Source: Pseudomonadota bacterium
Lineage (GTDB): Bacteria; Pseudomonadota; Alphaproteobacteria; Rhizobiales; Xanthobacteraceae
Reading direction: 5' to 3'
Assembly: GCA_023404705.1 (NCBI GenBank)
Contig: JAEYAU010000215.1
Coordinates: forward strand, 1 to 50,146
Length of the DNA: 50,146 nucleotides
The notes under the pieces were generated by a model. The model was not told the DNA's origin. It ran no database searches and saw only the letters and a program-made list of their open reading frames with translations. Below are positions 1-8,507 of the stretch, one piece after another. Made by a program: the position numbers and the translations under genes. Each line of letters starts with the position of its first letter. Positions within the stretch are counted from its first letter, which is position 1.

Positions 1-47
1 CGTTCGCTTCGCTCACTTGGCCCGGATGACGCCGAGAGTGCCGCGAT

Positions 48-1361
48 TCAGTTCGGCACGGTGCCGTTGAGCGCCAGCACCTCGCCCGCGAGGTAGAGCG
101 ATCCCGTGATGAGGATGCGCGGCGGCGGGTCGAGGTCGAAGGCGCCGACGAAGGTGAGCGCCTCTTCGATGCTCGGGCGGGCATCGGCCGGAATGCCGAC
201 GCTGCGCGCCGCCTCAGCGATGGCTTCGGCGGACAGGGCCTTCTCCTGGCCGATGGGCACGCCGACGATGCGCAGCGCGAGCCCCGCGAAGTTGCGCAGG
301 AACGCCGTCGGATCCTTGGTCGAGAGCATGCCGACGATCAACACGAGCGGGCGCGAGACGCGCTCCTCGAGATCGGCGACTGCGGCCGAGACGGCGCGCC
401 CGCCATCCGCATTGTGGCCGCCGTCGAGCCAGAGCTCGGCACCCTCGGGCGCGAACGCCGCGAGGCGGCCAGCGGCCAAGCGCTGCATGCGCGCGGGCCA
501 TTCGGCCTTCAGCAGGCCCTGCTCGAAGGCTGCGGGCGGCAGCCGCAGGCGCGACGCGCGCAACGCCGCGATGGCAGTGCCGGCATTGTCGAACTGATGG
601 CGGCCGAACAGGCGCGGGCTCGGCAGGTCGAGCAGGCCGTCCTCATCCTGGAAGACGAGCCGGCCGCGCTCGGGCATCACGCTCCACTGCTGGCCGGCGG
701 CGTGCAGCGGCGCGCGCAGGCGATCGGCCTGGCGCTCGATGACGGCGAGCGCGGACGGGTCCTGCGGCGCGACCACGATCGGTACGCCGCGCTTGATGAT
801 GCCGGCCTTCTCGCCCGCGATCTTCTCCAGCGTGTCGCCGAGATAATCCATGTGATCGAACGACACCGGCGTGATCACGCTCGCGAGCGGGCGCTCGATC
901 ACATTGGTGGCGTCGAGCCGGCCGCCGAGCCCGACCTCCAGCAAGAGCACGTCGGCCGCGTGGCGTGCGAACAGCACGAAGGCGGCCGCAGTCTCGATCT
1001 CGAATACCGTGATGGGCGCATCGCCATTGGCGGCCTCGCATTCGGCAAGCACATCGGCGAGCTCGTCGTCGGAGACGAGCGTGCCGCCGCCCGGGCCGCC
1101 CAGGCGGAAGCGCTCGTTGACGTGCACGAGGTTCGGCGAGGTGTAGACGTGAACGCTCTTGCCCGCGGCTTCCAGGATCGCGCGCATGAACGCGATGGTG
1201 GAGCCCTTGCCGTTGGTGCCGGCCACGTGAATGACTGGAGGGATGCGGCGCTCGGGATGGCCGAGCCGCTCGAGCACGCGCCACACGCGGTCGAGCGAAA
1301 GATCGATCCGCTTGGGATGCAGCGCGAGAAGCCGCGCCAGAATGGCATCGACCGGTGTCAT
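48..1361 (-). CDS. folC: Bifunctional folylpolyglutamate synthase / dihydrofolate synthase
   Basis: A 437-residue cytosolic Mur-ligase-family enzyme that joins glutamate to dihydropteroate and adds further glutamates to folates, using ATP. The P-loop GTNGKGS lies at residues 48-54. It is followed by the family motifs around DHMDYLG and a KAGI(I/V)K segment, and the C-terminal Mur-ligase domain contains the LDGGHN motif. The length is normal for bacterial FolC. It begins 22 bases after the end of accD on the same strand, the usual accD-folC order in alphaproteobacteria, so the two are probably cotranscribed with the trp genes. Only 47 bases lie beyond its stop codon in this window, and they hold no recognisable gene. 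Confidence 0.96.
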   Translation of the reverse strand: MTPVDAILARLLALHPKRIDLSLDRVWRVLERLGHPERRIPPVIHVAGTNGKGSTIAFMRAILEAAGKSVHVYTSPNLVHVNERFRLGGPGGGTLVSDDELADVLAECEAANGDAPITVFEIETAAAFVLFARHAADVLLLEVGLGGRLDATNVIERPLASVITPVSFDHMDYLGDTLEKIAGEKAGIIKRGVPIVVAPQDPSALAVIERQADRLRAPLHAAGQQWSVMPERGRLVFQDEDGLLDLPSPRLFGRHQFDNAGTAIAALRASRLRLPPAAFEQGLLKAEWPARMQRLAAGRLAAFAPEGAELWLDGGHNADGGRAVSAAVADLEERVSRPLVLIVGMLSTKDPTAFLRNFAGLALRIVGVPIGQEKALSAEAIAEAARSVGIPADARPSIEEALTFVGAFDLDPPPRILITGSLYLAGEVLALNGTVPN

Positions 1362-1383
1362 CGAACCCGAATTGCTCCCGGCG

Positions 1384-2298
1384 TTACGCCGCGGCCGGTG
1401 CAGCCGGCGCCGTTGGCGCAGGCAGCGCTTCGCGCGTCACCGGCGCTTTGGTGAGGAGACGGCAGAGGTTCGCGAGCGTCGCGCGCAGGTCGTGACGGTG
1501 CACCACCATGTCGACCATGCCGTGATCCTTGAGATATTCGGCGCGCTGGAAGCCCTCGGGCAGCTTCTCGCGAATGGTCTGCTCGATCACGCGCGGACCC
1601 GCGAAGCAGATGAGCGCGCCAGGCTCGGCGATGTGCACGTCGCCGAGCATCGCATAGGAGGCTGTGACGCCGCCGGTGGTCGGATTGGTGAGCACCACGA
1701 TATAGGGCAGCTTGGCCTCGCGCAGCTGCTGCACCGCGACCGTCGTGCGCGGCATCTGCATCAGCGAGAGGATGCCTTCCTGCATGCGCGCGCCGCCGGA
1801 GGCCGCGAACATGATGAAGGGCGCATTGCGCTGGAGCGCGGTCTCGAGGCCCGTGATGACGGCTTCGCCCGCCGCCATGCCAAGCGAGCCGCCCATGAAG
1901 TCGAAGTCCTGCACGCCCGCGACCGCGGTGAGGCCTTCGAGCTTGCCAACGCCGACCTTCACGGCGTCCTGCATGCCAGTCTTGGTGCGCGCGTCCTTGA
2001 GGCGGTCCGAATAGCGGCGCTCGTCACGGAACTTGAGCGGGTCCGCCGGCACTTCGCGGATCGTGATCTCCTCGTACTCGCCGCCGTCGAACAGGCCCTT
2101 GAGCCGCGCGGTCGCGCTCATGCGCATGTGGTAGTTCGAGCTCGGGATGACGAACTGATTGGCCTCGACATCCTTGTAGTAGACGAGCTGGCCGGTCTCG
2201 GGACACTTGATCCACGCGTTCTCCGGCACCTCGCGCTTGAGGAACGAGCGGATCTTCGGCCGCACGACGTTGGAGATCCAGTTCATGGGATCGGCCAT
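1384..2298 (-). CDS. accD: Acetyl-CoA carboxylase carboxyltransferase subunit beta
   Basis: A 304-residue subunit of acetyl-CoA carboxylase. With AccA it transfers the carboxyl group from carboxybiotin to acetyl-CoA, the first step of fatty-acid synthesis. The crotonase-like carboxyltransferase domain with the glycine-rich ASGGARMQEG segment is intact. The N-terminal zinc ribbon, normally four cysteines as two CxxC pairs, is degenerate: only Cys32 (in KCPETGQLVY) remains and the second pair reads IPSSNYHMRM. From memory, other alphaproteobacterial AccD proteins look similar, so this is probably lineage-wide and not damage. The start ATG is preceded by a GGGAAG ribosome site. It lies 79 bases after trpA. 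Confidence 0.97.
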   Translation of the reverse strand: MADPMNWISNVVRPKIRSFLKREVPENAWIKCPETGQLVYYKDVEANQFVIPSSNYHMRMSATARLKGLFDGGEYEEITIREVPADPLKFRDERRYSDRLKDARTKTGMQDAVKVGVGKLEGLTAVAGVQDFDFMGGSLGMAAGEAVITGLETALQRNAPFIMFAASGGARMQEGILSLMQMPRTTVAVQQLREAKLPYIVVLTNPTTGGVTASYAMLGDVHIAEPGALICFAGPRVIEQTIREKLPEGFQRAEYLKDHGMVDMVVHRHDLRATLANLCRLLTKAPVTREALPAPTAPAAPAAA

Positions 2299-2377
2299 GA
2301 GCGTCTTCCCTCGATTTGCGCCGCGACGATCGGCACGCGGTATGTAGGAACGATCGGACTAGTTTGCCACGCGGGCT

Positions 2378-3217
2378 CTATTCGGCGGCGACCCGGCTCG
2401 CACCGCGCACGCCCGCCGCCAGCGCAGAGACGAGATCCGTCACGGCCGCGACGGTCTTCTGAGTCGCCTTGCCTTCGGGGTCGAGGCTCTGACGCACGGC
2501 ATCGACCAGGGCCGAGCCGACGACCACGCCATCGGCGCCTTCCGCAATGGCGCGCGCCTGCTCGCCGGTGCGCACGCCGAAGCCGACGCAGACCGGCAGA
2601 TCGGTATGGCGCTTGATGCGCGCGACCGCGCTGGTGACCTTGCCGGCGTCGGGCGCGGCGCTGCCCGTGATGCCCGTGATCGAGACGTAGTAGACGAAGC
2701 CCGAGGTGTTCGCGAGCACCGCCGGCAAACGCTTGTCGTCGGTCGTGGGCGTCGCCAAGCGAATGAAGTTGAGGCCCGCCTTGAGCGCCGGGAGGCAGAG
2801 CTCGTCGTCCTCCTCGGGCGGAAGGTCGACGACGATCAGGCCGTCGATGCCGGCGCTCTTGGCATCGCTGAGGAAGCGCTCGACGCCGTAGATGTAGATC
2901 GGATTGTAGTAGCCCATGAGCACGATCGGCGTCGCGTCATCCTCCTTGCGGAAGGTGCGCACCATGTCGAGCGTCTTGCGCAAGGTCTGGCCGGCCTTCA
3001 GCGCGCGCTGGGACGAGATCTGGATCGCGGGGCCGTCCGCCATGGGATCCGTGAACGGCATGCCAAGCTCGACCACGTCGGCGCCGGCCTTCGGCAGCGC
3101 ACGCAGGATCGCGAGCGAGGTTTCGCTGTCGGGGTCACCGGCCGTGACGAAGGTTACGAGAGCGGCGCGGCCTTCGGCCTTGAGGGCCGCGAAGCGCCTG
3201 TCGATGCGAGTCGTCAT
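2378..3217 (-). CDS. trpA: Tryptophan synthase alpha subunit
   Basis: A 279-residue TIM-barrel enzyme that cleaves indole-3-glycerol phosphate to indole and glyceraldehyde 3-phosphate and passes indole to TrpB. The catalytic acids are visible as Glu50 (VVELGMPFTDP) and Asp61 (MADGPAIQ), matching Glu49/Asp60 of E. coli TrpA. The C-terminal phosphate-binding segments CVGFGVRTGEQA and GVVVGSALV are present. The ATG at 3217 overlaps the stop of the upstream 78-residue gene by four bases (ATGA), so its translation is probably coupled to that gene and, through it, to trpB. Confidence 0.97.
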   Translation of the reverse strand: MTTRIDRRFAALKAEGRAALVTFVTAGDPDSETSLAILRALPKAGADVVELGMPFTDPMADGPAIQISSQRALKAGQTLRKTLDMVRTFRKEDDATPIVLMGYYNPIYIYGVERFLSDAKSAGIDGLIVVDLPPEEDDELCLPALKAGLNFIRLATPTTDDKRLPAVLANTSGFVYYVSITGITGSAAPDAGKVTSAVARIKRHTDLPVCVGFGVRTGEQARAIAEGADGVVVGSALVDAVRQSLDPEGKATQKTVAAVTDLVSALAAGVRGASRVAAE

Positions 3218-3450
3218 CGGGTCACCAGCGTGAGGTCGGGCCGCGCGCCGCGCGCGTGATCGACAGCAGCGAGGAAATCGCTCCAGGCCGCCGGATCGGC
3301 GGGGCCGCCGTCGGGCAGGATCGCGGTCTCGCCAGCGAGCGCCGCGAGATCGTCGGAAGAAATGCGCTCGGCCAACGCGGCCGCGTAATAGTGCAGCGCG
3401 TGGAACGCGGTCGCGAGCGTGATCGTCTCGTCGTGGCGCGTGAGCTTCAC
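3214..3450 (-). CDS. Small protein of unknown function inside the trp operon
   Basis: A 78-residue protein I do not recognise. It starts with GTG at 3450, overlapping the trpB stop by four bases (GTGA), and ends at 3214, overlapping the trpA start by four bases (ATGA). These two overlaps, the operon position and the alphaproteobacterial codon use are the case for a real gene. The protein is acidic to neutral and probably helical, with no signal peptide, membrane segment or cysteine. It has a HALHYYAAALAERI helix and a later PADPAAWSDFL segment. Coupling between the genes for the two tryptophan synthase subunits suggests a role linked to that enzyme or to balancing its subunits, but this is inference only. 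Confidence 0.72.
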   Translation of the reverse strand: MKLTRHDETITLATAFHALHYYAAALAERISSDDLAALAGETAILPDGGPADPAAWSDFLAAVDHARGARPDLTLVTR

Positions 3451-4664
3451 AGCTTACTCCCGAGATGCTCGGCGACCGAGAAGATGTCCTTGTCGCCGCG
3501 GCCCGAGAGGTTGACGACCATCAGGTGATCCTTCGGCTTCTTCGGCGCGAGCTCGATCACCTTGGCGATGGCATGCGCGGATTCGAGCGCCGGGATGATG
3601 CCTTCGAGCTTCGAGAGCAGCTGGAAGGCCGCGAGCGCCTCATCGTCGGTCGCCGAGAGGAAGGTGGCGCGGCCGACATCGTGCAGCCAGGCGTGCTCCG
3701 GGCCGACGCCCGGATAGTCGAGACCGGCCGAAATCGAGTGCGCCTCTTGGATCTGCCCGTCGTCGTCCATCAGCAGATAGGTGCGGTTGCCATGCAGGAC
3801 GCCCGGGCGGCCGCCCGTGATCGAGGCGGCATGCAGGCCGGTGTTGAGCCCGTGGCCCGCGGCTTCGACGCCGTAGATCTCGACCGATCGGTCATCGAGG
3901 AACGGATGGAAGAGGCCCATGGCGTTGGAGCCGCCGCCGATGCAGGCGACGAGCGAATCCGGCAGGCGGCCTTCGGCGGCCATGATCTGCTCGCGCGTCT
4001 CGTTACCGATGATCGACTGAAAGTCGCGCACCATCATGGGATAGGGATGCGGGCCAGCGACCGTGCCGATGCAGTAGAAGGTGGAGCCGACATTGGTGAC
4101 CCAGTCGCGCAACGCCTCGTTCATGGCGTCCTTGAGCGTCTGGGCACCCGACGTCACGGGACGCAGCTCGGCGCCGAGCATCTTCATGCGGAACACGTTG
4201 GGCTTCTGCCGCTCGACGTCGACCGCGCCCATATAGACGATGCATTCGAGGCCGAAGCGCGCGCAAAGCGTCGCGGTGGCGACGCCGTGCATGCCGGCGC
4301 CGGTCTCCGCGATGATGCGCTTCTTGCCCATGCGGCGCGCGAGCAGGATCTGCCCGAGCACGTTGTTCACCTTGTGCGAGCCCGTGTGATTGAGCTCCTC
4401 GCGCTTGAAGTAGATCTTGGCGCCGCCGAGATGCTCGGTGAGACGCTGCGCGAAGTAGAGCGGGCTCGGCCGGCCGACATAGTGGCTGAGATAGCCATTC
4501 ATCTCGGCCTTGAAGGCCGGGTCGGCCTTGGCGGCCGCATAGGCCTTCTCGAGCTCGAGGATTAGCGGCATCAAGGTCTCGGCGACGAAGCGGCCGCCGA
4601 ATTTGCCGAAATGGCCGCGCTCGTCGGGCCCGGCGCGGAACGTGTTGGGCCGCTGAATGGTCAT
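3447..4664 (-). CDS. trpB: Tryptophan synthase beta subunit
   Basis: A 405-residue PLP enzyme that condenses indole with serine to give tryptophan. The PLP lysine is Lys98 in HTGSHKVNN, the phosphate-binding loop GGGSN is at 243-247, and the C-terminal NLSGRGDKD segment is intact. The length is typical of TrpB1. The ATG at 4664 overlaps the trpF stop by four bases (ATGA), and the trpB stop overlaps the GTG of the small downstream gene. The order trpF-trpB-(orf)-trpA is that of alphaproteobacteria that keep trpEGDC elsewhere. Confidence 0.98.
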   Translation of the reverse strand: MTIQRPNTFRAGPDERGHFGKFGGRFVAETLMPLILELEKAYAAAKADPAFKAEMNGYLSHYVGRPSPLYFAQRLTEHLGGAKIYFKREELNHTGSHKVNNVLGQILLARRMGKKRIIAETGAGMHGVATATLCARFGLECIVYMGAVDVERQKPNVFRMKMLGAELRPVTSGAQTLKDAMNEALRDWVTNVGSTFYCIGTVAGPHPYPMMVRDFQSIIGNETREQIMAAEGRLPDSLVACIGGGSNAMGLFHPFLDDRSVEIYGVEAAGHGLNTGLHAASITGGRPGVLHGNRTYLLMDDDGQIQEAHSISAGLDYPGVGPEHAWLHDVGRATFLSATDDEALAAFQLLSKLEGIIPALESAHAIAKVIELAPKKPKDHLMVVNLSGRGDKDIFSVAEHLGSKL

Positions 4665-5338
4665 ACGCCGCTCGCTACTCTCTGGCCGGCGGGGGCTGCC
4701 GCCTGCCTGGCCGCGCGAATGAATGCGCGAATTTTCTCCGGATCCTTCTCGCCAGGCGCGCGCTCCACGCCGGAGGAGACGTCGACGCCGGGAGCGCCCG
4801 TGATGCGCAGCGCGTCCGCCACATTGGCCGCGTCGAGGCCGCCTGAGAGCATGAAGGGGAGCCCGGGGTCAAGGCCCCGCAACAACTCCCAGTCGAAAGT
4901 CCGGCCGAGGCCGCCCGGGCGGGTGGCCTCGCGCGGAGGGCGGGCATCGAACAGCAGGCGGTCCGCCACCGGCAGGTAGGGCGCGACAGCCGCGAGATCG
5001 GCGCGGGTCTCCACGGGAAGCGCCTTCATCACGGGCCGGCCATAGCGGCGCTTGAGCTCGGCGAGGCGGGCCGGCGGCTCGTGACCGTGGAGCTGCAGCA
5101 TGTCCGGCCGCAGCGCTTCGATGGCGGCATCGAACAGCGCACCGTCGGCATCGACCGAGAGCATCACTTTGCCGGCGCGCCCGCGCACACGCTCGCCAAG
5201 GAGGCGCGCTTCGGCGGGCGTGAGATGGCGCGGCGATGGGGGAAAGAACACGAAGCCGACCAGATCCGCGCCCTCGTCGAGCGCGACGTCGAGCGTCTCG
5301 GGCGTCCGCAGGCCGCAGATCTTGACGAGCAAAGACAT
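4661..5338 (-). CDS. trpF: Phosphoribosylanthranilate isomerase
   Basis: A 225-residue TIM-barrel enzyme that isomerises N-(5'-phosphoribosyl)anthranilate in tryptophan synthesis. The start is the ATG at 5338, giving MSLLVKICGLRTPE. The catalytic cysteine is Cys8 in KICGL, and the C-terminal part has the LSGGLDAANV and GVDVSSGVE phosphate-binding segments. The reading frame stays open for a further 68 codons upstream, but that part is arginine- and proline-rich, has no family similarity and overlaps the neighbouring gene, so it was left out. The gene heads the trpFB-orf-trpA run. Confidence 0.96.
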   Translation of the reverse strand: MSLLVKICGLRTPETLDVALDEGADLVGFVFFPPSPRHLTPAEARLLGERVRGRAGKVMLSVDADGALFDAAIEALRPDMLQLHGHEPPARLAELKRRYGRPVMKALPVETRADLAAVAPYLPVADRLLFDARPPREATRPGGLGRTFDWELLRGLDPGLPFMLSGGLDAANVADALRITGAPGVDVSSGVERAPGEKDPEKIRAFIRAARQAAAPAGQRVASGV

Positions 5339-5423
5339 GGTCGATTTAGCGAAACGGCGCGATGCGGCGCCTGTTACCTTGCGTTGCACAATATCCGGGG
5401 CGCTATAGCACGCCGCAGCGCGA

Positions 5424-6365
5424 TCACGCGAGTCCGCGCCAGACCAGCATGGCGGCGGCCAGGTCCTCGATCGCGGTTCCGACCGACTTGAACAACGTGA
5501 TCTGCGAGTCCGAGGTGCGGCCCTTGGCCTTGCCGCGCGCAAGCTCGAAGAGGTCGCCGCGCACGTTCTCCTTCTTGAGAATGCCCTTCTTCATCGGCTG
5601 CACGATGTCACCGGCTTCCTTCAGGGCGCCGGCGCGCGTGTCGACATAGACGCGCGCTTTCCGGATCACTTCATCGTCGGCCTCGCGCATCTTCGGCGAA
5701 TAGGCGCCGACCAGATCGACATGCGTACCCTTCTTGAGCCACTTGCCCTCGATCAGCGGCGTCGTCGAGAGCGTCGCGCAGGAGACGATGTCGGCCTCGC
5801 GCACGGCGCCTTCGAGATCGCCGGTCACCTCGGTCTCGATGCCCGTCACCGCGAGAGCGAAGGCGAGCTTGACGGCATTGCCGCGTGTGCGATTCCACAC
5901 CGTGACGCGCTTGATCGGGCGCACCGCCGCATGCGCCTGCACCAGATGCGGCGCCAAGGCGCCCGCGCCGACCATCACGAGATGCTCGGCGTCTTCGCGC
6001 GCGAGATAAGACGCGGCAAGCGCGGAGGCGCAGCCCGTGCGCCACGCCGTGAGCACGCGGCCGTCGAGCACCGCGAGGGGCTCGCCGGTCTCGCCCGACA
6101 TCAGCATGTAGGTGCCGTAGATCGAGGGCTTGCCGCGCGTCGCATTGTCGGGAAAGACCGAGACGATCTTGGTGCCGACGAAGCGCTCGCCGGACTCGGT
6201 CCAGGCCGGCATCAGCAACAGCGTTGCTTCTTTGCCGGGCTGCGGCATCACGTGATGATGGCGCACCGGCACCGTGATCTCGCCACGGAACGCTTCACGC
6301 AGCGCGTCGATCAGCGCCGGATAGGTGAGGACGCGCTCGATGTCTTCGCCAGTGACAACGCGCAT
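5424..6365 (-). CDS. Ornithine cyclodeaminase / mu-crystallin family protein
   Basis: A 313-residue NAD(P)-dependent protein of the ornithine cyclodeaminase/mu-crystallin family. Members include ornithine and alanine dehydrogenases and ketimine reductases, and the substrate cannot be told from sequence. It has the family's N-terminal dimerisation part, the GKPSIYGTYMLM core and a Rossmann fold with VMVGAGALAPH. The chosen ATG at 6365 gives MRVVTGEDIERV, where family similarity begins; 38 more upstream codons have a shadow-like composition. It lies 7 bases after the LapA-domain gene and 85 bases before trpF, so all three may share a transcript. A role in proline or arginine catabolism is possible but unsupported by neighbours. 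Confidence 0.85.
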   Translation of the reverse strand: MRVVTGEDIERVLTYPALIDALREAFRGEITVPVRHHHVMPQPGKEATLLLMPAWTESGERFVGTKIVSVFPDNATRGKPSIYGTYMLMSGETGEPLAVLDGRVLTAWRTGCASALAASYLAREDAEHLVMVGAGALAPHLVQAHAAVRPIKRVTVWNRTRGNAVKLAFALAVTGIETEVTGDLEGAVREADIVSCATLSTTPLIEGKWLKKGTHVDLVGAYSPKMREADDEVIRKARVYVDTRAGALKEAGDIVQPMKKGILKKENVRGDLFELARGKAKGRTSDSQITLFKSVGTAIEDLAAAMLVWRGLA

Positions 6366-6372
6366 GAGGTCG

Positions 6373-6747
6373 TCACGCCGCCGAGGGGTGACGATACGCG
6401 ATGGTCGCGATCGAGGCGTCGCTCGCGGGTGCGAGCGGCGCGGCGGCGAGCTCGCGCTTGAGCGTCTCGTTCTCGGCACGCAGACGCCGCGTCTCGAATT
6501 CGAGCCGGCGCGCGCGGCGGCGCCAGCGGGCCTGACGCAACCAGGCTGCGCCGCCGCCGATGATCACGCCGGCGATCAGAGTCCCGAGGATCACGAGGAA
6601 GAGCGGCAGGTTCGCCGCAAGGGCCGGCGCGTCGGAGGAGAAGGGATCGAGGGAGATCGCGACCTTCTGCCGGTTCGCCACCGCGAACAGCACGATCAAC
6701 AGGCCGAGCGGAACGAGCACGAGCACCGTGACGGTCTTGCGGATCAT
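6373..6747 (-). CDS. LapA-domain (DUF1049) inner membrane protein
   Basis: A 124-residue protein with two hydrophobic helices: an N-terminal one (about residues 6-26, VTVLVLVPLGLLIVLFAVAN) and a second at about 46-66 (PLFLVILGTLIAGVIIGGG). An arginine-rich, partly coiled tail follows. This is the layout of the lipopolysaccharide assembly protein A domain family (DUF1049, YciS/LapA). In E. coli LapA works with LapB in LPS quality control through FtsH/LpxC. In alphaproteobacteria the ihfB-lapA order is common. No LapB partner is next to it. The exact role here is inferred from family only. Confidence 0.85.
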   Translation of the reverse strand: MIRKTVTVLVLVPLGLLIVLFAVANRQKVAISLDPFSSDAPALAANLPLFLVILGTLIAGVIIGGGAAWLRQARWRRRARRLEFETRRLRAENETLKRELAAAPLAPASDASIATIAYRHPSAA

Positions 6748-6819
6748 CTCGGCCCTCCTGGGTCGCGCGTTCGGAGCATGCGGGGAGCGCGTCGTGCGGT
6801 CAGCGCGACGGCCGACCCG

Positions 6820-7110
6820 TCAGGTGACGGGCTCGCGGTTGAGACGCTCGCGCATCTCCTTGCCGGTCTTGAAGAACGGCACGGTCTTCTGATCGACCGC
6901 CACATGGGCGCCGGTGCGCGGATTGCGGCCGGTGCGCGCCGGGCGGCGCTTCACCGAGAAGGCGCCGAAGCCGCGCAACTCGACCCGATCGCCGCGCGCG
7001 AGCGCCGCAGTGATCTCGCCCAGAATGGCGTTGACGATGTTCTCGACGTCGCGCTGGTAAAGATGAGGATTCTGGGAGGCGATGCGTTGCACGAGCTCTG
7101 ACTTGATCAT
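6820..7110 (-). CDS. ihfB: Integration host factor subunit beta
   Basis: A 96-residue HU/IHF-family DNA-bending protein. With IhfA it forms the heterodimer that bends DNA at promoters (including sigma-54 promoters), origins and recombination sites. It has the PxxGRNPRTG beta-arm seen as RPARTGRNPRTG and the LRGFGAFSVKRR core. The start ATG at 7110 gives MIKSELVQRIASQ, the normal IhfB N-terminus; 12 extra upstream codons are probably not translated. A dedicated RpoN gene lies 17 kb away in this window. Confidence 0.94.
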   Translation of the reverse strand: MIKSELVQRIASQNPHLYQRDVENIVNAILGEITAALARGDRVELRGFGAFSVKRRPARTGRNPRTGAHVAVDQKTVPFFKTGKEMRERLNREPVT

Positions 7111-7215
7111 CGCCGTTGCCGCCCCCTCAGTCGGACCATTGGCCATTGTCTTGCTCTTACGCGGTCGTGTCCCGGTTGCGCCGCTCGCGGAAGCCCCGCT
7201 CTTCCGGAGCTTGCA

Positions 7216-7237
7216 GCGTCCCTGAAGTCCGGGACGC
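7216..7237 (-). terminator. Possible hairpin terminator after sppA
   Basis: A perfect 7-bp inverted repeat (GCGTCCC / GGGACGC, loop of 8) lies 21 bases beyond the sppA stop and before ihfB. No U-tract follows it on the minus strand, so it may be a processing or pausing hairpin and not a true intrinsic terminator. Confidence 0.35.
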
Positions 7238-7257
7238 CGCCGCTGGCGCGCCAGTCC

Positions 7258-8238
7258 TCAGTTCGCCGCCGAAGGGTGCCAAACAGCCAGAAGACCGTCA
7301 AGGTTGAGACGCTCGAACGCCTGCACGGCGCCCCAGGTCTCCATGCGGCGCGCGACCGCGGTCAGGCCCACCGCATCGAAGGCGGCTGCAGCCGCAAGGT
7401 GCAGCGCCGAGAGGTCGGTCAGGCGCGGCTTGAGCTTCCAGTCGCGGACGGGCGTCTTGGCGTCGATGCCCTTCTCCTTGGCGAGCCAATCGATTGCGGT
7501 CTGCTCGTTGCCGAGGGCGTCGACCAGCTTCAGCTCCATGGCCTGGCGGCCCGTGAACACCCGGCCGTCGGAGACCTTCTCGAGCAGGTCACCCTCGATC
7601 TTGCGCCGCTCCTTCACGAGGTCCTTGAACCAGGCATAGGAGTCCTTCACGAGACCCTCGAGGGCCGCGCGGGCCTCGGGGCTGGTCGGCTCGAAGCCGT
7701 TGGGCGAAGCCTTGAGAGGCGCGGACTTCACCTCCTCGACCTTCACGCCAATGGTCTTCATGACTTCGGCGAAGTTCGGAAACTGCACGATGACGCCGAT
7801 CGAGCCGACGATCGAGTTGCTTTGCGCGATGATGTGGTCGACCGCGAGCGCCGCGATATAGCCGCCCGAGGCCGCGAGACCGTCGACGACCACCACGGTC
7901 GGCTTCTTGGCCGCGACCTTGCGAATCGAATCGTGGAGCTGCTCGGCGCCGGCCGCCGTGCCCCCGGGGCTGTCGATGTGAACGATGACGGCCTTCACGC
8001 TCGACTTGGCGAGCCGGTCGAAGGATTCGCTCCGCTCGGTGTCGTTGCGAATGATGCCGCTGATGTTGACACGCGCGATGGCGCCGGACGCGCCGCCGGC
8101 GAGCCGGGACTCCGACGAGAGCGTCCAGGCGAGGCCCATCACGGCGGCGATCGCCAGCAGCACCGCGAAGACCCGCCAGAACACGAGCTTGCGCCGCATC
8201 CGGCGGCGATCCACGATGGTGTCCGCATCGAGCGACAT
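7258..8238 (-). CDS. sppA: Signal peptide peptidase SppA (short form)
   Basis: A 326-residue membrane-anchored serine protease of family S49 that degrades leftover signal peptides in the membrane. One transmembrane helix lies at about residues 18-40 (LVFWRVFAVLLAIAAVMGLA). The nucleophile is Ser124 in GLAASGGYIAA. The probable general base is Lys176 in KSAPLKASPN. The 52-residue spacing equals that of Ser147/Lys199 in B. subtilis SppA, the one-domain form. The ATG has a GGAGATC ribosome site. It lies between rpsA and ihfB, a usual order in this lineage. Confidence 0.95.
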   Translation of the reverse strand: MSLDADTIVDRRRMRRKLVFWRVFAVLLAIAAVMGLAWTLSSESRLAGGASGAIARVNISGIIRNDTERSESFDRLAKSSVKAVIVHIDSPGGTAAGAEQLHDSIRKVAAKKPTVVVVDGLAASGGYIAALAVDHIIAQSNSIVGSIGVIVQFPNFAEVMKTIGVKVEEVKSAPLKASPNGFEPTSPEARAALEGLVKDSYAWFKDLVKERRKIEGDLLEKVSDGRVFTGRQAMELKLVDALGNEQTAIDWLAKEKGIDAKTPVRDWKLKPRLTDLSALHLAAAAAFDAVGLTAVARRMETWGAVQAFERLNLDGLLAVWHPSAAN

Positions 8239-8340
8239 GAAAAGATCTCCTCGAAGTAGCGAGCCGGCTCCCGATGATCGGAGCGGTTAATGCGTGCGCC
8301 TGACGGTAAGCGAAACGCTTCGACGCAATTGTGGCAATCG

Positions 8341-8378
8341 AAGACAAAGCGGCCCCGAATCGGGGCCGCCAGTGTCTT
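8341..8378 (-). terminator. Intrinsic terminator of rpsA
   Basis: On the minus strand, downstream of the rpsA stop, a 9-bp perfect GC stem (GCGGCCCCG / CGGGGCCGC, 3-base loop, plus-strand 8349-8369) is followed by TTTGTCTT. The outer sequences AAGACA and TGTCTT extend the dyad. This fits a Rho-independent terminator separating rpsA from sppA. A second GCCGCC/GGCGGC hairpin sits at about 8413-8442. Confidence 0.75.
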
Positions 8379-8507
8379 AACGGATCGGAAGACCCCGACC
8401 CAACTCGGACCGCCGCCCCCGACGCATGCCGGAGGCGGCCTTTTCCTGTTTGCCGCATTTCCTGCGCCGAACCGGAGTCCACTTCGGCGGGAAATGCTCC
8501 AATCCGG

